Below, in pieces: positions 1 to 9,899 of a DNA stretch of 64,000 bases; positions within the stretch are counted from its first letter, which is position 1, and the number at the start of each line of letters is the position of its first letter. The position numbers were made by a program, and so were the translations under genes. The stretch is from Cymodocea nodosa (lineage: Eukaryota > Streptophyta > Magnoliopsida > Alismatales > Cymodoceaceae). The notes beneath the pieces are model-generated. The model had not been told where the DNA came from. It ran no database searches and saw only the letters and a list, made by a program, of their open reading frames with translations. The DNA is taken from positions 13,662,501 through 13,726,500 of the forward strand of contig CM072338.1 in assembly GCA_036874045.1 (NCBI GenBank), in the 5' to 3' direction.

Positions 1-650
1 GAAAACAACTCTTTTCCTATCATCTTCTAGCAACTATACCGTAATGAATTTTTCCCCCCTAGTATGACCTTCCAATTTCATCAAGTAGGGAATACATCAT
101 TCTGTATCTATTATTAATGAAGACTTTTGATAAGATGGGTCATCCTGTTCCATAAACTTTTTCACAAGCCCACTAATTTCATTGATTGACTTTGCAATGG
201 ACTAAGAAGATTCTACATGAGGTCGAGCTCTTTTCCTTGACTTTCTACTAAATATTTGCTCCACATTACAAGGGCTAGGGCTACTAGCGCCCTCTTTGAA
301 TTTAGGAAATGATGGAGGAAGTTGAGTTCTGAAAATAGGAATGAGGTCTTCAGGTTTTGGAATTTCCTTCTCTTGTGTTTCTTGTACATCTTGGGGAATT
401 TGACTATTTACTCCAGTAATCATATTGTCTTCAAATACTTTATATAAGTCATCATAGATAGGATATGACTTTTCAGCACATGATTTATATTCTGGATATT
501 GCTATAAAGAAAACATATAAATAGTCTGCTATTAGTAACAAGTTAAAGTGAAAATGTATTCTAGGTAACAAAATAAAATATTTATATACCTAGACAAATT
601 CATCTCATATTTCCTTTGGTATATCAATATGACCACAAATATAATCCCAC
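1..650 (-). pseudogene. Myb/SANT-like domain gene, 3' part (interrupted)
   Basis: Read on the minus strand, this is the downstream half of a plant Myb/SANT-like gene (the family related to Harbinger-associated Myb-like proteins and L10-interacting MYB-type proteins). From 650 downward the frame gives DYICGHIDIPKEI, a stop, then DEFV. A GT-AG intron follows (about 593 to 504), and the next exon gives QYPEYKSCAEKSYPIYDDL and a segment ending FEDNMITGV, where the family has its conserved YDEL..IFG..RATG motif. A basic RKSRKRARP stretch lies near 225-250. Further C-terminal-like sequence continues to the window edge with stops. The 5' half lies at 9703-9890, separated by an LTR retrotransposon whose 5-bp duplication CCCAC (646-650) sits exactly at the break. 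In-frame stops and the insertion make it a pseudogene. The family assignment comes from motif memory, not from a search. Confidence 0.6.
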
Positions 651-1374
651 TGGTCGGACTCTAGCAATGGCATCAAAAAACTTGATTCGAATTATGATAA
701 TATTGCTAGAGAACATTGTTAGTTTACTTAAAATGTGTATCCATGATTTCTTTTAGAAATGAACAAACAATCTTCACAAATTAGTTTTTTAATCTAATTT
801 GTTTTTAACTGCAAGTGCACAATATCTATTGTATTCATGTGCAAATATAGGTCGATCCTATAGGAAATTGTGTAAGCATTATGTACTATGTTGATTTTAT
901 AACTAGAGTTTTGTTTGTGGTAAATTATGCACTCCGTTGACTTATTGTTAATTCAACGGACTTAGTTCGTGGAGTTGTAATTAACTCAACGGACTATCCT
1001 TGTGGACTTAAGTTAACTCCATGAGCTTAACTAGTATCAATTAAAATTTACGATCTACAAAGTAATTCGAGTAACCATTGGGTGATTTCATAGAATATAA
1101 ATAATATTAATTAAGCTTTTAATGTTAGTTAATAAGGTTTCATCATTAATCAACACTAACATTCAGATGTTTCAGATAGTAATCATTAAGATTTTTGGTA
1201 TTTTGTACTTGTAACTTTCAGTAATCAATAAAACTATTTTCTATTTTTTGAATCAAATAAACACACAACATTCACAATACTAACAATAATAACAATATTC
1301 ACTATACAAAATAGACAATACAACACATAAATACTAACTTTAAACACAGATAACTCGTTTGTTTTTGGAATTTC
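651..1374 (-). repeat. 3' LTR remnant (U5-side only) of the same element
   Basis: About 720 bp that align closely with 7980-8700, including the hairpin cluster (931-1026) and the ACTGCAAGTGCAC motif near 806. It ends in TG at 651 next to the CCCAC duplication. Upstream of 1374 (minus-strand sense) the sequence becomes the Glu-rich ORF and not LTR U3, so part of the 3' LTR was deleted or replaced after insertion. Confidence 0.75.
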
Positions 1375-1399
1375 TGTCATACCCCTTTATCACTTGATA

Positions 1400-2830
1400 T
1401 TTATTCAGTGCTTCCTAACTTTGAAAACAAATTTCATTCAAACTTTACTATTGAGACAGGTCAAGAAGTTGAGCTTATTCCACTATAAGGGTTTGTCTTT
1501 CAATTTTTCCTTCAAATTGCTGAACTTGTTATTGTTGAAAATAATTCAAAGATTCCTGCATTTCAGTTCCTCTTTGTGGTGGAGAGTTAGTAGAACTTTC
1601 CACTCTTTTCTCTTGTATTATCTCAATAAGTTGCCAAAGAGTTTCTCCCTCTTTAGTAGAATCTGTCCAATCATTTTCTTCTTGCTCTGTATTCTTCTGT
1701 TCGGCTTCTTCTCTTTCTTCTTCCTCCTCACAACCAATCTCTAATGTCACTATTTTTTCTAAATGATTAGCAGATTAGGATGGAGTTCTAGGCAAATTAG
1801 CTTTTGCCCTAATTATTTCTTCAGTTTCTACAGGCTGTAGACTAATTTCAGCCTCTCTTTTTTTCTCTTCTTTGCTTTTACTATTGTTGCTCCTGCTCCT
1901 CTTCAAACTCAGATAATAAATCAACAAAAATGGGCTCTTTATGCCTTAATATTAATAATATAGGCTTGAATTTTATTTCTTCTTAAGTGTTAGACACTTT
2001 TTCTTTTCCTTTTATTTTTCTTATTAGTTGTGCTTGTTCCTCTTCTTCTTCCTTTAATATTAGATCAATAAAACTAGGCTCTCTAGGCCCTCAAGCCACA
2101 GGTACTAGCTCTTCTTGTTTTATATTTGCTAGTTCTGAAGGACCAATTTCAGCCACTTTCGTTGTTGGTGCTCTAGCTGCTTCTTAATACTGTTCTACTT
2201 TAATCTTATATTAGGCCTTCAACTTTTCTTTGGCCCTCCTCTTGTGTAATGCTTCAAACAAAAAATGAGCATTGACCATTGCCATTTCTTCTGTATTTCA
2301 CTAGCTCTTTCTAACCTGAACTAATTCTTCGAAGTCTCTAAGTTCTTCCTCTATAGATGGACCCAAGAAAACTACTCTTTCCATTGGTTTGGGTGGTGGA
2401 AGTGAAGGTTCCGGCTGCTGCTCTTCTACAACAGGTTCTTCTACAGTAGACGCTTCTACTATTTCTCTTTGTTGTTGCCTTAGTTCATACCTTGCATCTC
2501 TAGCAATATGTCTTATGAACCATAAACTAGACTTGTGTCTAATAAGCTCTAGGGCAACCTCATTATTCAACTTGATTCTTCTTTCTATATTCACAACAGC
2601 CTTTGTTGTTACTTTAATTCTATTCTCAACTATATGAGGTATTCTAATATTTAAATCCACTAAAACTCGTGTCTAGTAAAAAATATTAGCTTCTACCTTA
2701 TCTAACTGCTTTTCCCTCATCGTGTTTCTGATCTTTTGTCGAGAGTGTCATTCCTTTGACTCCTTGAGAAATCTTGTAGTGTCAACAATCGATTCCCAAA
2801 ACTCTTTATGATTAAATCAAGATATTTCTT
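1400..2830 (-). pseudogene. Glu-rich 3' ORF of unknown function (copy 1)
   Basis: A decayed ORF of about 470 codons, Glu/Lys/Gln-rich throughout. It begins near KSFGNRL and includes ESKEWHSRQKIRNT, EVALELI-HKSSLWF and an acidic tail. Two spaced segments, PSFIDLILKEEEEEQ (about 1965) and EPIFVDLLSEFEEEQ (about 1915), recur at matching places in the plus-strand copy at 41620-42858. They resemble SUMO-interacting motifs. No signal peptide, membrane span or known retroviral domain is evident, so I do not call it env. It lies where Athila/Tat elements carry an extra ORF, between pol and the 3' LTR. Function unknown. Confidence 0.6.
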
Positions 2831-3424
2831 AAATAAGTATGAGTCATCTAAAAGGTAATATTTAACTTTTGAAAAGAACAATTTCTTATCCTATCTATTC
2901 CAATCCTTGTGTGTTAATCCTGTAACTAAGTAATTAACTATATCTACATACCAAGGCATTGTGTTTAAGGTCATTAATTGTTCGTTAGGAAAATGATCTT
3001 TAATTTCTATGTTTGATTTTTCTATTTGTAGTCTTGATAAATGATCAACTACTACATTTTCACATCCTTTTTTATCTTTAATTTCTAGATTAAATTCTTG
3101 CAATAATAATATCCATCGGATCAATCTAGGTTTAATTTCTTTCTTTGCTATTAAATATTTTAATGTTGAATGATCTGTGTATACTATCACTTTAGCTCCT
3201 ATTAGATATGATCTAAATTTTTTTAAGGCAAACACAACAGCTAATAATTTTTTTTCAGTAGTTATATAATTAACTTGAACATCATTTAAAGTTTTACTTG
3301 CATAATAAATCACTCTAGGAGATTTTTCTATTTTTTGACTTAACACTACTCCTACAACAAAATCAGAAGCATCGCACATTAATTCAAATGGATAGCTCCA
3401 ATCAGGTGTTTGAATTATAGGCAT
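2830..3424 (-). pseudogene. RNase H and start of integrase, pol truncated
   Basis: The frame 3424-2891 holds the RNase H domain ([28 protein letters not shown]) and then [13 protein letters not shown], the Athila/Tat lead-in to integrase. Past one stop the reading continues as a VKYYLLDDSYLFKKY-like stretch to about 2840. It then passes straight into the Glu-rich ORF. No zinc finger or DDE core of integrase is present, so the integrase core has been deleted. Confidence 0.8.
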
Positions 3425-3556
3425 TGAAATTAAGTTGGTCTTAAGCTTAAAGAAGGCTTTTCTGCAATTCTGATCAAAGTTAAATGGAACATCTTTTAAT
3501 AGATTAGTTAAAGGTCTAGCTATTTTGTTAAAGTCTTTAATAAATCTCTTGTAAAA

Positions 3557-4399
3557 TCATGCATGTCCTAGAAATGATTTGATGTCTTTTACTGATTTAG
3601 GTTCTAGTAGATTAGAAATTACTTCTATTTTAGCTTTGTCTACATCTAGTCTTTTAATTGAAACTACATGTCCAAAGACTATGTCTTGTTTTACCATGAA
3701 GTGACATTTTTCCCAATTTAAAACCAAATGTTTTTCTACACAGCATTTTAATACTTGATTTAAATTATTTAAACATTTTTCAAATGAAGTTCCATATATA
3801 GTAAAATCATCCATAAATATTTCCAAAAAATCTTCAGTCATACCAGCAAATATGCCTTGTATACACCTTTGAAAGATAGTTAGTACATTGCATAATCCAA
3901 ATAACATTCTCTTAAAAGCATAAGTTCTATTAGGATATGTAAAGGTTGTCTTTTCTTGATCCTCTAATGCTACCGAGATTTGGTTATATCTTGAATAATC
4001 ATCTAGAAAATAGAAATACTCTTTCCTTACTAACTTTTCTAACATTTGATCTATTAAAGGTAAGGGAAAGTGATATTTTTCAGTCACAACATTCAACTTC
4101 CTATAATTTATACATACTCTCTAGCCTAATTAAACTCTAGTAGGAATCAATTCTTGATGTTCATTTCTTATAATAGTCAATCCAGATTTCTTTGGAACCA
4201 CATGGATCGGACTAACCCATGCGCTATCAGAAATCAGATAAATTATGTCATTATCTAACCATTTCACAATTTCTTTCTTAATTGCTTCTTTAAAGTTTGG
4301 ATTTAATCTTCTTTCAAGAATTCTAATTGGTTTAACATTCTCTTTTAGATAGATATGATGACGGCATATGGTAGAACTTAACCCTTTAATGTCAGTCAT
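3557..4399 (-). pseudogene. Reverse transcriptase remnant (Ty3/gypsy)
   Basis: Two adjoining frames cover the reverse transcriptase. The upstream piece (4399-4130) holds KEIVKWLDN and VSPIHVVPKK, the fingers region. The downstream piece (4096-3557) holds LPLIDQMLEKL, a palm with FMDDFTIYG (the catalytic YxDD box as FMDD) and IKSFLGHA. One stop near 4130-4100 separates them. The enzyme would have copied element RNA into DNA. As part of a dead pol gene it cannot be made. Confidence 0.85.
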
Positions 4400-4933
4400 G
4401 GTCTATCCTATTGCTTTTTTATATGTCTTTACTACATTTTTTAATTCAAATATTTGATCTTCTTTCAAATTATATGCAATAATGGTTGGACAAGTTGCTC
4501 CTTCTTCCAAAAATACATAAGTTAATTCAAGAGGTAAGAGTTTTAAATCTAAGGGTTGATCATTAAATGCTAGAGCTCCTAATTTAATATTCCTATTTTT
4601 CATATTAAACTCTGCTTGGTTTCCTTCTACATCTATGTTTAAGTCTTCCTCTATATTTTCTTTTAATTCTAGATTTTCAGTATCTATTTGCCTATTTAAT
4701 TCTTCCTAAATCACATCTTCTACCATATCTCCTTCATCCTCTAGAAAATCTACAGTATGTAAGGACATTTCTAAGTCCTTATCTTGTTCTGGTTTGAAAA
4801 TATTTAGTTGAGTCACTTTATTATCATATGCTAATTTTATCATTCCATTTTTACAATTTATAATAGTTCCTGATGTTGCTAGAAATGATCTTCCCAAAAT
4901 TAAAGATGTATCCTAATTCTGATGTTTAATTTG

Positions 4934-5447
4934 TTAGGAATCCAAAACAACAATATCAATAGGATATATAAAGTTTTTTACTTTAATTAGTACATCCTCT
5001 ATTTTTCCTCTAGGGTATTTTATACTTCGATTTGCTAATTGAATGATAATCCTAGTAAGGATTAAACCTTTTAATCTAAGAAACATAAATATATCTCTAG
5101 GCATAACATTTATACTTGCACCTAGGTCTATTAATGTTCTCTCCAAAATAGTATTTCCTATAGTGCACGATATAATAGGGATTCTTGGATTAGATAACTT
5201 TGTAGGAATTTGTGGCAGAAATAGAGAACTAATTTGGTCTGCTAAAAAGACTTTTCTCAACACATTTCACTCTCTTTTCTTGGTACACCAATCCTTACGA
5301 AATTTTGCACAAGGTGGCATTTTCTGCAATAAATCTAACATGAAAATGTTAAATTGTACTTTTTCAAAAATTTCTCTAATTTTGTCTTATTTTTCAAGAA
5401 ATGTTTGTTTTAATCTTTCAGGATAGGGTACTAATGATTGTGTCTTA
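4934..5447 (-). pseudogene. Gag-Pol junction and aspartic protease remnant
   Basis: The region before 5263 gives PYPERLKQ, then MPPCAKF, then a segment with CTIGN and DLGASINVMP, the retropepsin active site in its Athila/Tat form. Minor damage includes a stop near 5265. The protease would have cleaved the Gag-Pol polyprotein. The frame carries on toward further pol-linker sequence (4897-4403) that is heavily broken. Confidence 0.7.
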
Positions 5448-6986
5448 TGTTTGGATTTTTAGAAGTTTTAAATTTATAAACTGCAAGTGCACAGCGTCCA
5501 ATGAAGTATGTCGACAAGTACGGGTCAAACCACAAGGAAATGAGGATAATTTAGGACTAAATTGTGTGAAAATTGCAAGCTAGCACTTTCCAAATATGGA
5601 TTTGGCAACACAAATGCTAGATCTATGGAATTTTAATTTATTAACCAACCAACAGATTAAACTGAAAATTTAATCTCAAATAGATATGTTGATGTGGACG
5701 TTGAAGAAAAAATTACACACTTAAAAACACAAATGTTATGACAAAAAATTCAGACATTGAAAAGGATGTAGAAAATCAAAAATTCTGTCTGTTAACATCT
5801 GTGTCTTGAAAACCTTATAAGTTCCGGATTACTCAACCAAAAACTAATTTTTATGCAATTTGAGTTGTAAGAAATATGTGCTACAAATGAGATAAAATAA
5901 TCCCAAACCTAATTCTACGCTTGATGAAGTTGGAGCTTAAAAATGGCATCAAATCTTTTCAGAATGCTACGAAATTTCAAAGAATCAACATACTTATAAT
6001 GGCATGATTATGAAATTTTTCAAAATTTTTAATCAAACAAACAAGCTCCAAATCACATATAAATTCTCAAAATAAACACAGATCAATAGAAACACAAATC
6101 TGTAAACAGCATGCATGACCTTCATCAAATATGACTTTGTTTCTCACATAACACAAGGAAATATCCACATTTCAGCATCAACAAATAACAATATATGAAG
6201 ATATATCATTAATAGCACATGCTTTTATGGTTTTCAAAGGAAAATAACAAAGATTCACGGATTCAAAAGGGAAGATACAAATAAAAATGAATCTGTCTTC
6301 TACTTTTATCTTGTTACAATGAAAACTAAGAAAACATATAACTAACTACATGAAACATGAATATATAAGATACATCTAAAGCCAAGGAAGAGGGAAAGTA
6401 GAGAAGAGATTTGCGGAACCTCACAAATGAAGAGAAACACCCTTATGAAGGTTGGCATCCTTGCTTGCATGTTGAAGATGAGTTGTGGTACAAAGATGAG
6501 GAGATCCGAGTTGAGGAGAGGTGGATGAATGACCTGCATTCTCCTTCCTTGCTTCAAGATGTGGAGCTCCAAAAATGAGGGTGACAGCTAGTGGTGTGGA
6601 GGTGGAGATCCAAAAGAGCAAGAGGAGTGCCCTAGACGTGCACCACTCCTTTTATAATGAGTGTTTCCATGTTTGGAGATCTATCTTTGATTCAATGATT
6701 GGGATTAAATCCCACCTGATTTTCTTCCTCTAATCTTCAATTTCCATGATCTTCTATTGAATTATAAACTTTTCATAACAATAAATACATCCAAGTATCA
6801 AGTCATCCATAAAATTCATAAATGATGCATGTTTGAAATAATTTCCTACTTTTAATTGTATAAGATGGGGATTGGTTCTTATTGGTTAAATAATGAAATA
6901 AATGCATAATATGACTTTAATAACTCTCATGTAAATCTATTTAACCAATAAGATCTATAAAAATATGCAACTTTTTAATCCAAACA
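5448..6986 (-). mobile_element. Solo LTR nested in the gypsy element
   Basis: A 1,539-bp LTR with ends TGTTTGGATT and AATCCAAACA, inverted copies of each other. It is flanked by a perfect 5-bp duplication TCTTA at 5443-5447 and 6987-6991. There is no internal coding region. Orientation is minus, judged from a TATAAAAG box (6656-6649) and from the U5-like CTGCAAGTGCACA motif near its low end (about 5480). It interrupts the gag-pro region of the host element and is therefore younger. It most likely arose by LTR-LTR recombination. Confidence 0.85.
6649..6656 (-). promoter_or_regulatory. TATA box in the nested solo LTR
   Basis: The minus strand reads TATAAAAG about 330 bp into the LTR, followed by sequence of higher GC content. 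It is the probable core promoter of the lost element. Called from motif and position only. Confidence 0.4.
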
Positions 6987-6991
6987 TCTTA

Positions 6992-7700
6992 CTAAACTCT
7001 TTTTTACCTATTTGTTCCTCTTAGAGATTTTTAATTTCATTTTTAGATTTAGATTTTTCTTCATTAGTTTCTGAATTTCCAGACATTTCATGCTCTTTTT
7101 CATTTGGAATTTCATTTTTACCATTCTTAATTTCATTTTCTTTTTGAATTCTTAGTGGCACATACATTTTAGATCTTAATGTTATACATACATCTTTCAT
7201 ATTTTCTTTACTTTTATGATATTCCTGTATTATATTGTTATGATTTTGATTTTCTATTATTTATGATTTTTCTTTGGTTAAATTACATTTCTTAATTCCT
7301 ATGGCTTAGTCACTTTCTTTTATCTTTAAGTTTTGTAGATTATGTAGATCTTCAACCTTATAATTTTCATTTGTGTTTTCTAGTTGTATTACTTGTAATT
7401 TAGCTATAAATTCATCTAGTACTTTTAACTTTCTTTCCAACTTATCTAGTCTCATTGCATTTAATTTTTGATCAATTTTTATTATAGTTTTCTCAGTTTC
7501 ATAGATTATATTTATTTTAGGTTCTGAATAATCTTCCTTATAACTTAGTTGGTTGACTTCTCATTGATAAGACATTTAATATTCCAATTTATCAAGGTTT
7601 TGTTCTAAACAATGCTTTAGTTTGTCACACCTAGCCCACACCTCCTTATCTCTCGACATATTAGATGTTCTAAATTAACTATTAGGTAGGTAAACTATAG
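6992..7700 (-). pseudogene. gag remnant of the Athila/Tat-like element
   Basis: Minus-strand reading through several stops gives a Lys/Glu-rich polypeptide with a segment like DEFIAKLQ and a CITLRS motif near 7190-7165. This resembles the AITLRSG stretch at the end of Athila/Tat Gag. The frame resumes beyond the nested solo LTR at 5447-5285 with PYPERLKQ and LLQKMPPCAKF, the usual lead-in to the protease. The N-terminal Gag domain is not recognisable. Confidence 0.5.
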
Positions 7701-7953
7701 AATTGTCATACTCAGTTCTATTATATTAGATATAATTCATTTATTGTTCGCATGATTTTGCCATCTGCAATCATCTTAGTTTCAAACAATCAATAATGTA
7801 TTGACCTTCCAAATTGTAGAATTTACATATGCTAACTACAGGTTTCAGAAATCTTTAAATATAAGCATATGTCATATTCTCAATGTTAGAAACACACAAC
7901 ATTGCTTATGTTATTAAAACAAATCAACACTACAGTTGCTTATCTAATCAATT

Positions 7954-7971
7954 TCCCTAGCAATGGCACTA
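7954..7971 (-). other. Primer binding site, tRNA-Asp type
   Basis: Eight bases inside the 5' LTR the minus strand reads TAGTGCCATTGCTAGGGA. This differs from the complement of the plant tRNA-Asp 3' end (TGGCGCCGTTGCCGGGGA, the site usual in Athila/Tat elements) only by C-to-T and G-to-A transitions at five positions. That is the expected decay of methylated DNA. Confidence 0.6.
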
Positions 7972-7979
7972 GAAAAACT

Positions 7980-9702
7980 TGATCAGACTTTAGCAACGAC
8001 ATCAGAAAACTTGATTTAAATTATGATAATATTGCTAAAGAATCTTGTTTGTTTACTTAAAATGTATATCCATAATTTCTTTTAGAAATAAGGAAACAAT
8101 CTTCACAAATTAGATTTTTGATCTAATTTGTTTTTAACTGCAAGTGCACAATATCTATTATATTCGTGTGCAAGTACAGGTCAATCCCACAAGAAATTGC
8201 GTAAGCATTATCTACTATATTGATTTTATAACCAGAGTTTCGTGTGTGATAAATTATGTACTCCGTTGACTTATTGTTAATTCAACAGACTTAGTTCGCA
8301 ATTGTAATTAACTTAACGGACTATCCTCGTGGACTTAAGTTTAACTCCACGAGCCTAACTAGTAGCAATTAAAATTTGCTATCTACAAAGGAATGTGACC
8401 AATCATTAGACGGTTCCATAGAACGTAAATAACATTAATTAAACTTTTAATATTAGTTAATAAGGTTTCATCATTAATCAGTATTAACATTCAGATGTTT
8501 TAGATAGTAATCAATAAGATTTTTGGTATTTTGTACTTGTAACTTTCAGTAATCAATAAAAGTATTTTCTATTTTCTAAATCAAATAAACATACAACATT
8601 CATAATACTAACAATAATAACAATATTCACAATATAAAACAGACAATACAATACATTAAATACTAACTTCAAACACAGATAACTAGTTTGTTTTTGGTAT
8701 TTTTGTTTTTGATATGTTCTTGAAGATGAATGAAAGTGAAATGTAAAAATTCTTTATTAACAGTAAAAACTTTTATTACTACATGCGACGTGGTTACACC
8801 CTAAAAATTTAATTACTCACAGTCACGCCTCCTCTCCCTATAGAATCGTGAATCGAGACTTTTAAGTTGATCTCCTCTTTAGTATTCTGGCATCAACCTA
8901 AATCCAAGGCTAGAAGCTTCACTATCTCCTAAGATATGAGTCAGTGTTTGGTGCGAATGACTTTCCTTCCTATAGCGCGATCACTCCTCATAGTGGTTGT
9001 TAGTCACCGTGTTGTTGGTTGGAATCGACTCGACATTCAGAAAGTATCCTCACAAACCTCTAATGGTTGGTGATTATGGTGATGTTGTGGAGCTTCAAGG
9101 AACTTCCGACGCTTCCTACAGTTAATGCGGTTCTCCACCTCCTTCTTCGTTCGTCTTCTCTTCTATTTTATACTTCTTTCAGTAGTAACTACTTTTGCAT
9201 GATCGATTGATTAGATTTCCTTCAATTTAATCAATGATGATTATTTCTTTTTCATTCTACGATTTAATTCCTGCCAAATACATGTGATCATGGGTTTTTC
9301 CTTTGATTTTCTTGTTCTTGCAATGGCTTACAATGCATATTAGAAAATAATAGGTTTATGGAGTTAGTGTAACTCAACGAACTTACTCTATTTATTAAGC
9401 TTAACTCAACGAATTTACTCCGTTGACTAAACTAAGCTTTTAAAACAAAATTGTCCGGTATATAAAATGTAATTATCTAAAATAACATACATTTCAGATA
9501 CTTAAGGAATTTAAAAGTTCAAAACTTATCGACACAAATAAACTTAATTAATGCTAATTCCTAATAATTATGCATATTCTTTCGTTAAGGCATATAATCG
9601 TGCAATTATTATATAATGGCTTAATTCTTATATGATAAACTAAATATTATACATTTAACCATTATTTAACCATTAATATCATGCACTTTTTCATTCTAAA
9701 CA
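7980..9702 (-). repeat. 5' LTR of the 0.65-9.7 kb gypsy element
   Basis: This 1,723-bp LTR runs from CA at 9702 to TG at 7980. On the minus strand it starts TGTTTAG and ends GATCA. It holds hairpin-forming sequence near its upstream end (about 9355-9440), a TATA box (9172-9164), a GC-richer leader (about 9150-8810) and a second hairpin cluster (8260-8353). A U5 segment with a CTGCAAGTGCACA-type motif lies near 8134. Positions 7980 to about 8700 align with 651 to about 1374. The rest has no counterpart at the other end of the element, so the 3' LTR has lost its U3 and promoter. Confidence 0.8.
9164..9172 (-). promoter_or_regulatory. TATA box in the 5' LTR
   Basis: The minus strand reads TATAAAATA, with GC-richer transcribed-looking sequence downstream (9150-8810). 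Its place inside the LTR fits the element's own RNA polymerase II promoter. The call rests on motif and position only. Confidence 0.45.
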
Positions 9703-9890
9703 CCCACCCACATCCACTTTGCTTTGAATTCTTTGTATAATTTTTAAACATGGTCTTCCAAGTTTTCATTCTACTTTTCACATGTTTTTTCTCAACATTG
9801 GCATTTGTTTGAGTATTGTATTCAATGATCACCTTTATCCATGTCTCTACTCTAAACTTACCATCTTGTTGTTTTACATTTCCTTATTTG
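9703..9890 (-). pseudogene. Myb/SANT-like domain gene, 5' part (interrupted)
   Basis: The minus strand reads DGKFRVETWIKVIIEYN, then HVKSRMKTWKTMFKNY and SGCGW. This matches the plan of plant Myb/SANT-like domains: a W-rich first helix, a KxRxKTWK second helix, and a GxGW turn. At SGCGW the frame is broken by the retrotransposon and resumes at 650 as DYICGHID. Removing the element and one copy of the 5-bp duplication rejoins the frame. A short upstream ATG frame (MASEKEIREL) near 9985-9945 is separated by a stop and may be the remains of the N-terminus. Confidence 0.6.
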
Positions 9891-9899
9891 ATTTCTACT

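Larger units (their letters stand above)
651..9702 (-). mobile_element. Ty3/gypsy LTR retrotransposon (Athila/Tat-like), nested and decayed
   Basis: A complete insertion bounded by TG (651) and CA (9702), with a perfect 5-bp duplication CCCAC at 646-650 and 9703-9707. The minus-strand order is 5' LTR (9702-7980), tRNA-Asp-type primer site (7971-7954), gag remnant (about 7700-6992 and 5447-5285), protease (5263-4934), reverse transcriptase (4399-3557), RNase H (3424-2891) and the start of integrase (to about 2830). There the pol frame stops being recognisable and a Glu-rich ORF begins (about 2830-1400). Only the last roughly 720 bp of the LTR follows (1374-651). The protease motif DLGASINVMP and the sequence [13 protein letters not shown] after RNase H are typical of the Athila/Tat lineage. 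A separate solo LTR (5448-6986) is inserted within gag. Many stops and frameshifts show it is dead. Confidence 0.88.

Noticed and set aside
1394..1744. 116-codon plus-strand ORF rich in Leu/Phe/Ser
   Set aside because: It is the complement of the Glu/Lys-rich minus-strand ORF. The apparent hydrophobic protein is a strand artefact, not a membrane protein.
8400..8700. tRNA or CRISPR-like repeats among the hairpin sequences
   Set aside because: The GGTCGATCC-like segment recalls a tRNA T-arm, but no cloverleaf can be formed. The repeats are LTR copies, not spacer arrays.
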